64,000 nucleotides of DNA from positions 13,337,246 through 13,401,245 of the forward strand of contig NC_135555.1 in the NCBI RefSeq assembly GCF_964340395.1, written 5' to 3'. A program made the translations under genes and the position numbers. The notes beneath the pieces are model-generated. The model ran no database searches, had not been told where the DNA came from, and saw only the letters and a program-made list of their open reading frames with translations. Each line of letters starts with the position of its first letter. The first letter of the stretch is position 1. Source of the stretch: Glandiceps talaboti. Taxonomy: Eukaryota; Hemichordata; Enteropneusta; Spengelidae. Shown here piece by piece: positions 23,620 through 49,240 of the stretch.

Positions 23620-24480
23620 TGGGTAAAGTATATGGAGCCATAGTCATAGACTGTGTATGGAACTATAGTTGATTTGAATAGACTAGCCTACAAAGTCTAT
23701 GGCATACTTTCATGAAATGGTACAAAGTCTGTAGTTGATTTCAACAGGCCAGTAAGTAGAGTCTATGGAGCTATAGTTGATTTCAATAGACCAGTAAATA
23801 GTCTATGGAGCAATAGTTGATGTCAACAGACCAGCAAATAGAGTCTAAGGAGCTATAGTTGATTTCAATAGACCAGCAAATAGTCTATGGTGCAATAGTT
23901 GATTTCAATAGACCAGCAAATACAGTCTAAGGAGCTATAGTTGATTTCAATAGACCAGCAAATAGAGTCTATGGAGCTATAGTTGATTTCAATAGACCAG
24001 CAAATACAGTCTAAGGAGCTATAGTTGATTTCAATAGACCAGCAAATAGAGTCTATGGAGCTAGAGTTGATTTCAATAGACCAACAAATAGAGTCTATGG
24101 AGCTATAGTTGATTTCAATAGGCCAGCAAATAGACAGTCTATGGCGCAATAGTTGATTTCAATAGGCCAACTAAGAGAGTCTATGGAGCCATAGTTGATT
24201 TCAATAGACCAGTAAATAGAGTCTATGGAGCTATAGTTGATTTCAATAGACCAGCAAATACAGTCTATGTAATTATAGATGATTTCAATAGGCCAGCAAA
24301 TAGACAGTCTATGGTGCAATAGTTGATTTCAATAGGCCAACTAAGAGAGTCTATGGAGCCATAGTTGATTTCAATAGACCAACAAATAGAAAGTCTATGT
24401 GATTATACATGAGTGTAATAGACCCGCAAATAGACAATCTATGGAGCTATAGTTGATTTCAATAGACCAGCAAATAGATA
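23620..24480. repeat. 42-bp minisatellite, about 20 copies
   Basis: The unit agctatagttgatttcaata-gaccagcaaatagagtctatgg repeats at 42-bp spacing (for example gatttc at 23901, 23943, 23985), with 1-4 bp indels toward the right. It lies downstream of the TMEM64-like stop codon, next to the TG microsatellite, so it may fall in that gene's 3' UTR. Minus-strand open frames of ICWSIEINYSSIDS type are repeat artefacts. Confidence 0.92.
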
Positions 24481-24507
24481 GTATATAGTATACTTGATTT
24501 CAAGACT

Positions 24508-24558
24508 ATTCATGTATGTGTGTGTGTGTGTATGTGTGTGTGTATGTGTGTATGTATG

Positions 24559-24589
<31 letters not shown>

Positions 24590-24647
24590 GTGTGTGTGTG
24601 TGTGGTGTCTGTGTGTGTGTATGTATGTGTGTGTGTGTGTGTGTGTG

Positions 24648-24716
<69 letters not shown>
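24508..24716. repeat. (TG)n microsatellite with TATG interruptions
   Basis: About 210 bp of nearly pure TG, with tatg and ggtgtc interruptions, ending in tgcgcgcgct. It starts only about 50 bp 3' of the TMEM64-like stop codon, so it is probably transcribed as a CA run in the 3' UTR. Confidence 0.97.
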
Positions 24717-24718
<2 letters not shown>

Positions 24719-24767
24719 CTAAAAAATCCTACGATCTACAGAGACTTGGTTATTATTAGATTCCATG

Positions 24768-39214
<14,447 letters not shown>

Positions 39215-39743
39215 TCTTGCCGCGTACTTTATTTTTAGCTGTCAGTCACTGTGTCAAAGATTATTTACGGGGTCGAGATGAACGATTTTGACTTTTGTAT
39301 CTTCACGTACTTATCAGGTCTCACGTCTTCATCCTCCTATGTCACTATTACAAACAAGAATGTCATCCGTGTGAAGTGTTTCTACCGACAACCCCACCTG
39401 GTTACTGAAATAATGAGTAGCACCAATATTCGTTGGTAAAAGTCAATTCACACAACGGACGTCTTTGGCAGCTTGCCGTTATGGCGAAATATTCCTCCAC
39501 TGTGTATTTATCAACTCGTATTCATGACGTACCATAGTGATGACGTAATCTCAGTACACATCTTATCACCGTCCTATGTACAGCAGGACAAAGTCCATTA
39601 GAATGATAAAACATGGAAACATGAGGCAAACCTCAGCTTCTGTCAGTGTGTGGGAGCGGCCATTTTGTCACCTTCATGGAATGTCACCGATGAGGGTGCT
39701 AGAACGCGGTGCACATGCTCCCAATAAATCGTGTGGCGACTGG

Positions 39744-39846
39744 CACAGGCACTTGAATCAATGTGTATGATTAAAAAATGTATAGTGAATAAGATTCACT
39801 ATACATTTTTTCCACCAAATCATACAGATTGATTCGAGTGCCTGTG
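39744..39846. mobile_element. CACAGG foldback element, single-arm copy
   Basis: cacaggcacttgaatcaatg ... gattgattcgagtgcctgtg with the hairpin centre gtgaataagattcac. It is flanked by gcgactgg (39736-39743) and gcgactag (39847-39854), an 8-bp duplication with one mismatch. Confidence 0.85.
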
Positions 39847-40743
39847 GCGACTAGGGTGGGGGTGGCGTTTAGTTGGTGTGGAAAACTAAACAGCATTGAT
39901 TGATTGATATGGTAATTAATAATTATTTTCATTTGCCATTTTTTTCTTTTTGTGAATCAATTTCCATCCCTTTAGAAATTACATATATTAAACATGGTAT
40001 TATGTCGGAACCCAAGGTGAACTCAGTGAATTCTCCTTGTCATTATCATTATAATGGAAATTGAAGTTTGGATTTTGATGTCGAAGGTACAGCTCTGTTA
40101 ACAAATTCAGGGCCATTCTTTCCATAGCAAATTGTCGCTTCAAAATGAATTGCAGAATTACGCTAGTGTCAGTGTGCGATGAGATAATTATATCAAACAA
40201 CATTTTAACCAAAGACAACGTCGAACACAGTTATTGAAAGAAATATATTCAAATAATGGATCTTAAACTGCGTACCTAGTTTAATAGTTTTTCAGGGCCA
40301 CCAAATATTCCAAAAAGAGATCTACCGTTTTGTCAGCATGAAATGTTTTAATATAAGGAACAAGATGTAAATGAGATCGAGCGCATCTTCGGAGTCACTG
40401 CATTTAGCATAGCAGGCAACCTCACGTTGAACGACTTTTTCCGTCTTTTTTTTGAGTTTCACTCGCTGACATTATAATTGCGACTTGCTGTCCTAAAATG
40501 AAGGAGACTTTCAAGACTACTGTTACTCGCAGAAAATGCACAGTGCATGTGCGCACTTCTTTTGTACTTTCCCGCGCAAAGAATTTTTAATTTGCTGCAA
40601 AAAGTTACAAGCAGTGTACAGTCACTTTAGTGAACTATCTATTGAAATCGCGCATGCTAGGAATCGTCACGTAAATAACGATTTTAAAAGCATCGCTATG
40701 TATTCAAAAAGTAGCTTTTTTTCTTTCTTTTTTCCAAAATCTC

Positions 40744-40790
40744 GGGGGGGGGGGGGCAGCTGCCCACCCTTGCCCCCCCCCCCCCCCCGC
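40744..40790. repeat. Poly-G / poly-C inverted run
   Basis: A G12-13 run, then cagctgcccacccttg, then a C15 run. It can form a GC hairpin or G-quadruplex on either strand. Confidence 0.8.
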
Positions 40791-41492
40791 AGGCTACGGT
40801 ACTGATCTTTCTTCATTAATCGACTCTGTTTCTATCAACAGTTTTAAAAAACAACATTTTTGTAAAGATAGTCTTTTCTGTAAGTGTATGTGTCAGGGCA
40901 AAAAGTCAGGGTCAGCGTTGGGCCTTGGAACATAGCATGTATCCCGAGTCCGTGACAACCGTCAGTTGTCGACGAGACTTGAATAACAACATTGTTGGGG
41001 TGCGCCCTCTATCAACGAAGTGAAACAAGACTTTCTGAAAGACTGACTAATTCAAGGAATGATATAGTTGAAAGGCTTAGTTGAGTCATGATCCAGTATT
41101 TCAATAACAAACTGTGATTATTAATAATTATGAATTTACTATAATTTCATAATAATTACAAAATACACAACAATCTTTGATTAATTAATTTATCCCCAGT
41201 TCTGATTTTTTAAAATTTAATTTAATTTTCATGGTCAACAGCACTGTATATTTCTTGTGATTGTAGTAAATGTGATGTCATCACAAAATGTTTTCCCATA
41301 CACCATTGCAGAATTTCCCCAAAATGGCTGAACACATGTCAGGTGCAGTAGAGCTTCTTTACAAGATTTCAAAAGTTGAGTAAGTTACCAAGGTGCTACT
41401 GTATCACCCAAAATCATATGCAAGTTGATGTTGGTAATAGAATACTCCCAGATATGTATAAAAGTAGTTTACTTCCCTTGTCTTTGGTTTAC

Positions 41493-41501
<9 letters not shown>

Positions 41502-41556
<55 letters not shown>
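41502..41556. repeat. (TG)n microsatellite
   Basis: About 27 pure TG units. Confidence 0.97.
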
Positions 41557-41557
<1 letters not shown>

Positions 41558-42808
41558 ACCCACCACGCAATAAGTGACAGCACACAGTAACACTTTACTT
41601 ACAAAGTATTTATTTACTAGCATTCTCCACTTCTACAGCCATTACGGGGTACCCACATAAACCTACAAATTGTACATTGGGTATATTATTACATGCATTT
41701 ATAAAAAAAAATTAAAGGAAAACAAACCAGAAATCAGTTACAGTTCTTTCAAGAGATTAAAGTCGACATTGGTAAACATTCTGATAGTTCATCATGTCCA
41801 TGGACAACATGGATATCAAGTTTCTGAAAAATATTACAACTATATTTGAACAAAAAGAATATATTGGTCTATTAATCTTTTTTAAAAAAATTATGGGATA
41901 GAATCAGTCAATGGAAGAACACACTACTCTATGAAATGGCTTTGAGATCTCTACATTTTTTAAATTCATTTTTCAAGTTTTTCCTCTCTTCAGACATCAG
42001 AATTTTGATGTTACTACAGTCAAGCTGTGGAATGTAGAGTTAAATGCTGACCTTTACCATGACCTTTCACCCCCAGTTGACCTTGTCTATTGACAAATAA
42101 ACATCAATAGACTACTGTCTATTACGGTAATCTTGTTTTCTCCCATCATTATTGAGACAAAGAAAAAATACAAAACCGTGTCATTTACATAATCATACTA
42201 GACATATATTGTCTGAAATCTTAAAACTTTTATTCTAACTTTGTTCAAGATTTCAGCAATCCCAAATCCATTCTCAGTTAAAAATCAAGAAAATACTCAG
42301 GTCCATGATCACAGGTTACAGATTTTACATGTAATACCACAGGGGACAGGAGGAATACTGTAAACCTACATATTTTCACTACTACAAAATTTTACAATTT
42401 TACAGTCTTCTCAGAGACCAGTTTCATCTATACCAGACTGGTACACTGTGTTCACGTGCAAGAAGGCATTTTAGTCACTACTTATTTTTGCATTCTTGTT
42501 TTGCAGTGACATTACCAAAAATAAGTCTTCAGCGAAAATTTCCAGGTTTACAGTATATGCAAAACTTTACACATTTTTGACTACTTCCACATTCAGTAAA
42601 AGATGATATCATTAATGTTGAGTGCATTTTATTCCCAACATTTGTCGTTAGCTGTTATCAGCTAATTACTCTCGCTGCGGAGTACAGCTAAAGATAAGCA
42701 TTGGGAATAAAATTACTGAACATAAAAGTACTCAAAATTATATGTCATCTTTGTACATATTCCTCCTGTTCCCTGTGGGTATATCTCAGCACTAGTCATG
42801 AATCTATC

Positions 42809-42914
42809 TAGACTGTAAGGTACGTTGTGTCGCCCCACCCTCATCGACCTCCTCTCTCTCTGAATGCGTGACCTATATGAGAGGGCGCCCCATCACAGCG
42901 TACGTTACAGACTA
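42809..42914. mobile_element. TAGNCTG MITE (MULE-like) with perfect 9-bp TSD
   Basis: Begins tagactgtaaggtacgttgtg and ends cagcgtacgttacagacta. It is flanked by gaatctatc at 42800-42808 and 42915-42923. The inner gagggcgcccc word is shared with the other copies. Confidence 0.82.
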
Positions 42915-43299
42915 GAATCTATCAAACAATGGATTTTTACATTACATTATAAATATTGAGTAAGATTTCTAAATGTATTGCTACGCACACTATCAACAAG
43001 GTATTTTTTGGCCACTGACTAGGAGTCTCCTTAAAGGCACCAAATAGTAAGTCTGTCAAGTAAAATTCAACTCTTTGGATTCGGTGCTTGCAAAATGAGT
43101 ATTTGTACTCAAGTGGTAAACTTTATTTTTATCGTTATTGATTCATACAAACCCAAACTATCAGAGTGTGAGTGATTATTTCTGGCTTGCACATGACACA
43201 TACTACATCAGATGTAAGCGTGATAGTATGTCTTACAAATTTAAAAGAATACATCTTGGAAATAAATTCTTTAATATTTTTGCTGTTACATTTGCTCAA

Positions 43300-43540
43300 G
43301 AAAACTCCAACCTATTCTCAATTAAAATCAATAAAAAAAATCTGGGGTCATCGTACAAATTTCTGAAAGTGTTCACAATGATACAAAATTTCTGTCATTT
43401 TAGAATCCAATATGGCCGCTGAATACTGTGTTAACTCATAGACCCTAGTGTAGGGTCTATGGTTAACTCCATGGGGAAAGTAAAAGATTGTTAATTTGCT
43501 TGAAAACAAGATGGTGAACCTCAAAATTTCTTTCATTATT
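43300..43540. repeat. Dispersed repeat, related to 25600-25790
   Basis: The two loci share agaatccaatatggccgctgaa (aaatccaatatggccactgaa at 25677), followed by tgtgttaa, ctatgg/ccatgg, aaaagattgttaat/aaaatattaacgat, aagatg, and aaatttctttcattatt/aaatttcttttattact. The family is unknown. Confidence 0.6.
43437..43461. mobile_element. 25-bp palindromic micro-element with 7-bp TSD
   Basis: catagaccctagtgtagggtctatg is almost a perfect palindrome. It is flanked on both sides by gttaact (43430-43436 and 43462-43468). The related repeat at 25600-25790 lacks the palindrome at the same point, so an empty site is present in the same window. Confidence 0.7.
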
Positions 43541-46500
43541 TGAAAAGGGAAAGGAGTAAGCTGAAAATAATTGCAGAACGGTTACTGTGAACCCAATTTT
43601 TTTTTGACTGAGTAGAAATTTTCAGTTGACACTAAAGTATATTTTTGCCTTGTTACACTCCTGACTGTGCGTACGGTGGTGACTCACTATTTTCCAATCA
43701 GCAATATAAACACATTTCAGGAAGTACATTAACATTTCTTCGATGTCATGTCAGAAAATAATATTCTAGAATCTTCAAAGAGTACATTTACCAAAATACA
43801 CAATTTCTCAAACAACGTTAAAAACTAGCACAGCATCGTTACTTTACGTCAGACGCTACCTGTGAAGGGTGTACTTTACCTGTTTGTCAAGTAAAGATCA
43901 ATATTGACTGTAAGTGTAAGTCATTCCCCTGCTCAATAGTTTCAGCCTTGAATTTCAAGGATACAAGAGACTGAAAACAACTCTATTACAATTATCTGGG
44001 GATTTGCTCTCTACAGTTATCAGGTGTGTGAACTTGGATTTAATTTTCACTAATTCCAGACTTTGTGAACAGAATATCTTAATAAGAAGTATTTTTGGTA
44101 CAGATTTTTACTTCATGTATCATAATATGACATTTTTCATTCGGATTTATTTTCACTATTTTATCTCTCTTGTTAAAATAAAATCTCATGTGAAATGTTT
44201 GTTACTCATAGTCATAATGCATACCATTCCTAAATATGTGAAAATTATGTCTTGGCAAAATGCCAATTCCTGTTTCATTAATCCACTGCAATAATAGCAT
44301 CGGTGTACATGACACTTTCAGAGACAGTTGTGATAATAACATTCAAGGTAGCAAAATTAATCATAATTATAATTATGCAAATTATATACAATATTTATGC
44401 AAATTGGCAACTGTGAGTCATATTTTTCTAATATCCTAGGAAAAACACTGCTGGTCATTAAATTTGTCAAAAATACTGAAGCACTAAAATTTTCTTGAGT
44501 ATGGCGACCCATAACCATTACAAGGTATAGGTAGTGATAGTGCTATACTTAGCCAAGCCTACAGCATAAATCCTAAATCCCTGATGTAGTGGCAGCCATT
44601 GGAGTAGTCTCCTCTGTAAGCTGAAGTGGTTTTACAACAGTTCACTAATTATGAAATCTAAACACCTCCTAGTCTGAAAGGTCCAGCTGTTGGTCCACTT
44701 ATGTAATCACCCGCTACGTGAAGAGCGCATCGATATAAGCGGAAGGAACGTCTAGATCTTTCAGGCTACCTGTCCCCCCGACTGCTTCAATGTCAAATTA
44801 ACTATACCTGTTTTTAGTACTGAACTAAAAATGCTCTCAAAATTTCTTAAATATACCATTTCAAAGTGAACTCGTAGATATACCAAATTTTTGAACACCA
44901 TGATACAAAGGAAATACCAACCCTGTGACAAATCGTTCATCAAATCCAATCATCAATTATCTAGTCAATTTAAAGACTGGTTTCTTAACACTTGTTGTCT
45001 ATACTCGCACATACATTGACTGGTCACCGTCACCAACAATGACGACAGGTGTGTTGTTGAACTATTGGTGCAAGTCTACGCTGCTCTTCTGATGCACAGT
45101 ACAGCACAATAATTTCATTTAACATCTAAGAGAACATCATTACATAAATTGTACTGTCAAAGGAAAAAGGGATTACAAATGAACTTGGAGTAGGTATTGC
45201 GGTCTTATTTTTGTTTCTGATCTGTGTGACCGTTGACATCATCTCAGATAGCCTTTCTTAGAGCTGACAACTTTCACTTCCTACACTTAAGAAGAACCAA
45301 TCACAATGTATGTTCCAAAAGGATTCAATGCATGGAAGAATGCATCGAATAACATAATCATGGAATAGGAAACATTAACAATGTGCATTGGTCAGGGTTC
45401 TCCCCATGCTTCAGGAGTGCTGGTCAGTCATAAATATTAATATGTATGAATATTCATAAGGACAGTTGCTGTCAATCGTGGGTTGTGTAACTAGTGCACT
45501 GATTGTAAGCATACTCTTACAATTACACTTTCTGTGATGATTGCTTGCGATGACCAGCATGAAGAGAACACTGATCTGTTCATTCTCATAAACCAAAGCC
45601 TTCTGTACGACACCATCAAAGACGCACCATTGCGTCAACCGAAAAATGTGCTCTGGCTTTGAGAATGGAAAGATATGACTCCTGTGATCAACTAATGATG
45701 TGACCAATTTTAGAAATGAAATTGTTAATCACATAAAAATGTTCTAGAGACTATAGTGGTGTTTCTTTATTAACATAAGACCAAAAAATATGGCAAAGTA
45801 TGACATAAACTATAAAATGGAGTACGAATTTGCAAATGCCATAATTTTTTTTTTGTCGTAACTTCAATAACCATAAAAATCTATCACTGTTTTCCCAAAT
45901 TTTTTTCTTTTAAATTTAAAATGTCTGTCTGGACAAGCAACCACATGATCGGTAGAATAATTTTAAAATGAACTAATTTGCATATTCAAATTAGGACTTC
46001 ATATACAACATACAGCAGAATGAATTTATCCTCCCATTCAATTTCAAGCAGCTTTCATATGTAATGTTTGAAAAATTGGATGACACCACGATAAAAATGA
46101 ATTCTAGAGACTACTGTCATTGTAGTCTTTTAGTAGTTATATTATTTTTACTTGGGTTATTAAAGATTAAAGTAACTCTATCTCGTAGGTTCTTATTCTC
46201 AGAATATTTTACCCTCAAATGATAGGAAAATGGAGAGTGAAAAGAACATGCACGTAACTGAACACGCCCCCCACCAACCTACCATCACAGGAATTCTAAA
46301 CTACCAACATGATATACTGTAGAGTTTTTCTATACAGCCTCCAAAACATAGTCTGGTGCATGCTATCGTTCATCAAATCTTTCAGATCTCACTTTGTCTC
46401 TGTTGAGACCACACTGGCATCCAGACTACCAAAACACTACTCAAAAAACAATGTATTGCTATATTACATCAAGACTTCAGCTTCAGAGCTTGTTACCAAT

Positions 46501-47671
46501 CTTCCGTACTTGCCATTTAGAGATGAGGATGGGAAAAAAATTCATCAATCCCATGGCTAGGAATTGTTTTCTAGCAAGTGTGTGACTGAATACCAGTAAC
46601 TTTCTCTTTGCAATTTTCAATTTTCATTTATTCTCTGTACGGTAATTACAACCCAAAAATAGCATGTCAGCCTTTGAAGGGTGATAACATTTTTGCATAA
46701 AATGTACTGGTTAGGTGTATTTTAATTTTACTCTATCACGAGCTGCATGCTCAGAAATTACAAGAAACCTTGCTCCCATTTTTACTTTGTTCAAGGAGAA
46801 CACTGCTTTACTATATGGAATAAATTTCTCATAACCAAATACACATATGCTATTAGCAGTTAATAATAGTAATATTAATTTTTTTTTTTATAAATGTGAG
46901 TGGTTGGTCAGTAATGGCAACCAGAATCACAGTCTCTGCAAAGGTTCCCCTAAAAATATGGCTAAAATGCAGGAAAACTAAGAGTCAAATTGGACTCTCT
47001 CCCTCTTTTCTAATTTCTATATATTAAGGGTTTCTAAAAAATTTGCATGACTTTATTGGTTATATAGTAGCCCAATCTGATTAAAATCCAATATAGTGTT
47101 GTTTTTTCTTCAAACAGAGCGCTCTGAATTACTGTACCCGTATGTTTCGGTGTATTACATGTTTTTATTGGTTGAGTGAATTCACTCAAGACTCGTGTGG
47201 CCTGGGAAATTCAAAACCTATGGTATTGTGTCAGATGGATGTAATGAGCACTCACAAAAGAACAAACGACAGTAAATGTAACAGCCAAAAAGAAATCGCG
47301 ACGTGTACACTACATCGGATTTTAATCCGATTGGTAGTAACCATAAGTACCGGTACATGGAAACTCTATTATTCTGAGTTAGACCATAGACTTCACAGAC
47401 AAATATACCTGTAAGGTCTACAATTAATTCTACCAATTTGATTTAGAAAAAAATCCTAAATATAAAACTATGGCAGTACAATTACAATAAAAAACAATAA
47501 ACGTTAAAAATAAAACATATACCTTGTAGAAATAACTTTCTAATAATTACCATATTAATATGAAATCTTATAAGTTGTCTCGGTCAAACTGCATTATTCA
47601 TTTTGACACCAAAAAAAATGTCCATATTTGTCAATGCATAATATCTTGTTATTGTTTCATACATATATTTT

Positions 47672-48439
47672 CTAACTCCTTATATAGACCACCATCGGTG
47701 GTTGGTGATTTGGGTTTGTTTCTGTTGTGGACGAACTTGTACTTGCTGGTTTTGTTTGTTCGTTTGGGCCATTGCTTGAACTGACTGTGACGTTGTCATT
47801 GTCAATAGATGTTGCTGTTATCGTCGGTTGTGCTTGCGTGGTGGTCGTAAAGACTGGTGGTAAGATGGCCGGTTGTACCTGTGAAGAGGAGGTGGTTGTT
47901 GTGGTGGCAATAGTTGGCTGAAGCACATTCAGAAGCGCTTGTGGTTGAAGTGTGCTTGTCGTAGCTATGGGTGGTCTCCCTAACAGAGTTGGTTGTGCTT
48001 GGGTTGACAACGTGCCTGTTGGTGATATTTGGTACCCTGCAAGTGATAAAACACCCTGTGGTTGGTTTGAAATCGCGGTACCGATTGTAATAGGGACTGC
48101 CAAAGTGTTTGGCACAGTCAACAGAGTTGCCGCGGGAAGCACGGTCGGCGTTGTTGGCGTAAAACCAGGACTACCGGAAGTTGACACGCTTCTCTTTGTG
48201 CCGCGCTTTGGTTTATATTTATAATCGGGGTGTTCTTTGAGGTGCAAGGCTTGCAGTCGTTTAGATTCTTCGATGAACGGTCGCTTATCGGAATCGGATA
48301 ATGTCCTCCACTCGGCTCCAAGTTTACGACTAATTTCAGAATTGTGCATTTTTGGATTTTCCCGTTGCATCTTTCTCCTCATACTGCGAGACCAAACCAT
48401 GAAAGCGTTCATTGGACGTTTTACGTGTTTATCTGCCAT
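47672..48439 (-). CDS. SoxB-like HMG-box transcription factor, intronless
   Basis: A single open frame of 255 residues from ATG 48439 (context AAGATGG) to TAG at 47674-47672. Residues 5-77 are a Sox-type HMG box: [48 protein letters not shown] and [12 protein letters not shown]. The [20 protein letters not shown] and EHPDYKY words place it nearest the SoxB group, which binds ACAAT-type sites in the minor groove and controls neural and stem-cell fates. Changes from the usual SoxB box (SMRRKMQR for [17 protein letters not shown]) mark it as divergent. The tail is rich in Thr, Ser, Gln and Pro ([12 protein letters not shown]) and lacks the SoxB1 or Sox14/21 C-terminal motifs. Lack of introns is normal for SoxB. 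The frame is open upstream of the ATG ([18 protein letters not shown]), so a slightly longer N-terminus or a spliced 5' exon is possible. Confidence 0.88.
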   Translation of the reverse strand: MADKHVKRPMNAFMVWSRSMRRKMQRENPKMHNSEISRKLGAEWRTLSDSDKRPFIEESKRLQALHLKEHPDYKYKPKRGTKRSVSTSGSPGFTPTTPTVLPAATLLTVPNTLAVPITIGTAISNQPQGVLSLAGYQISPTGTLSTQAQPTLLGRPPIATTSTLQPQALLNVLQPTIATTTTTSSSQVQPAILPPVFTTTTQAQPTITATSIDNDNVTVSSSNGPNEQTKPASTSSSTTETNPNHQPPMVVYIRS

Positions 48440-49068
48440 CTTGATCGGGTTGGTAGACTCAGAATCGCTGATGCTTCGATCGACTGTAAACAACAAATCT
48501 GATTCCCCTTTTGAACTTTGCGGGAAAACTGCAACACAAAGTATTGGATTGTCTGACGAGAATAATGCTTATTACAATAGAGTATACAGCGTTGCCTTTT
48601 CACGTTGATCTCACTATTGTCGATGTCAAAGGCTTAGAAATTTCGCCGCTAGGTAACATGGGAATTGACAAAATGAATGCTGCCACACTATTGTGATTTA
48701 TCGATTCCTTTGTTTTTTCTTCAATAGATTTCGTTTCACAAAAACAAATATATTTAATTTTGTATAGGGGCACTTACACGTATGATCAATCGCGGGTTTC
48801 AGACCGTGACAGACTACTATCTTAGTAATGTCATAATGGTGTAACACTATTTTCAATGCCTGTAAGAGGAAAGTTTATACTGACCGCATCATGATTAACA
48901 AGATCTGCTAGATACACTCACTGAAGATCTTACAAATATTGAACTTTTTTTTTTAAAAGAAAGAAAAAAACAAGAGAGAAGATAAATTCTTGCACTTCCA
49001 AAGCATTTTCAAGAAACACTTGAATAAATACACCTTTTCACGATGGCGACATCCTCACAAACGCAAAC

Positions 49069-49098
49069 CACAGACCCTACACAGGTGTAGGGTCTATG
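49069..49098. mobile_element. Micro-palindrome family copy
   Basis: cacagaccctacacaggtgtagggtctatg, a palindrome of the CATAGACCC family. No convincing flanking duplication is visible here because the right flank is a CA/CATA microsatellite. Confidence 0.55.
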
Positions 49099-49103
49099 CA
49101 CAC

Positions 49104-49240
49104 ACATACACATACATACATACATACATACATACATACATACATACATACATACATACATACATACATACATACACACATACATACATACATACATACA
49201 TACACACACACACATACATACATACATACACACACACATC
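49104..49240. repeat. (CATA)n microsatellite
   Basis: catacatacata with cacaca interruptions. Confidence 0.97.

Larger units (their letters stand above)
15251..24480. other. Intergenic region with transposon debris and minisatellites
   Basis: No coding exon recognised in either strand. Supported contents are a poly-C/poly-A junction at 15390-15421, a TAGTCTG-type repeat near 17806-17874, half-copies of a GGAGGGTCTATG palindrome (17985-18004 and 18091-18134), a 9-bp-TSD MITE (20254-20357), a 909-bp CAGGG element (21387-22295), a 43-bp tandem repeat (23386-23560) and a 42-bp minisatellite (23620-24480). The 3' UTR of the TMEM64-like gene extends into the right end of this interval. Confidence 0.5.
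39215..47671. other. Intergenic region between the TMEM64-like and Sox-like genes
   Basis: No coding exon recognised. The first few hundred bases 5' of the TMEM64-like start should hold its promoter. Contents include a CACAGG foldback (39744-39846), a poly-G/poly-C foldback (40744-40790), a TG microsatellite (41502-41556), a 9-bp-TSD MITE (42809-42914), the second copy of a dispersed repeat (43300-43540) and a micro-palindrome insertion (43437-43461). From about 44000 to 47600 I see only AT-rich sequence and short words such as cagggttctcccc (45395), which resemble transposon ends. Confidence 0.5.

Noticed and set aside
23865-24319. Minus-strand frames of ICWSIEINYSSIDS repeats
   Set aside because: They come from the 42-bp minisatellite, a multiple of three, with no splice sites and no family resemblance.
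45395-45430. cagggttctcccc word as one end of a transposon pairing with ggggagaaccctg at 18228
   Set aside because: The two words are 27 kb apart with genes between and no matching flanks. They may be ends of separate decayed copies, but no bounded element can be drawn.
47727-48224. Plus-strand open frames over the Sox-like gene
   Set aside because: Antisense shadows of the strongly coding minus-strand HMG-box gene.
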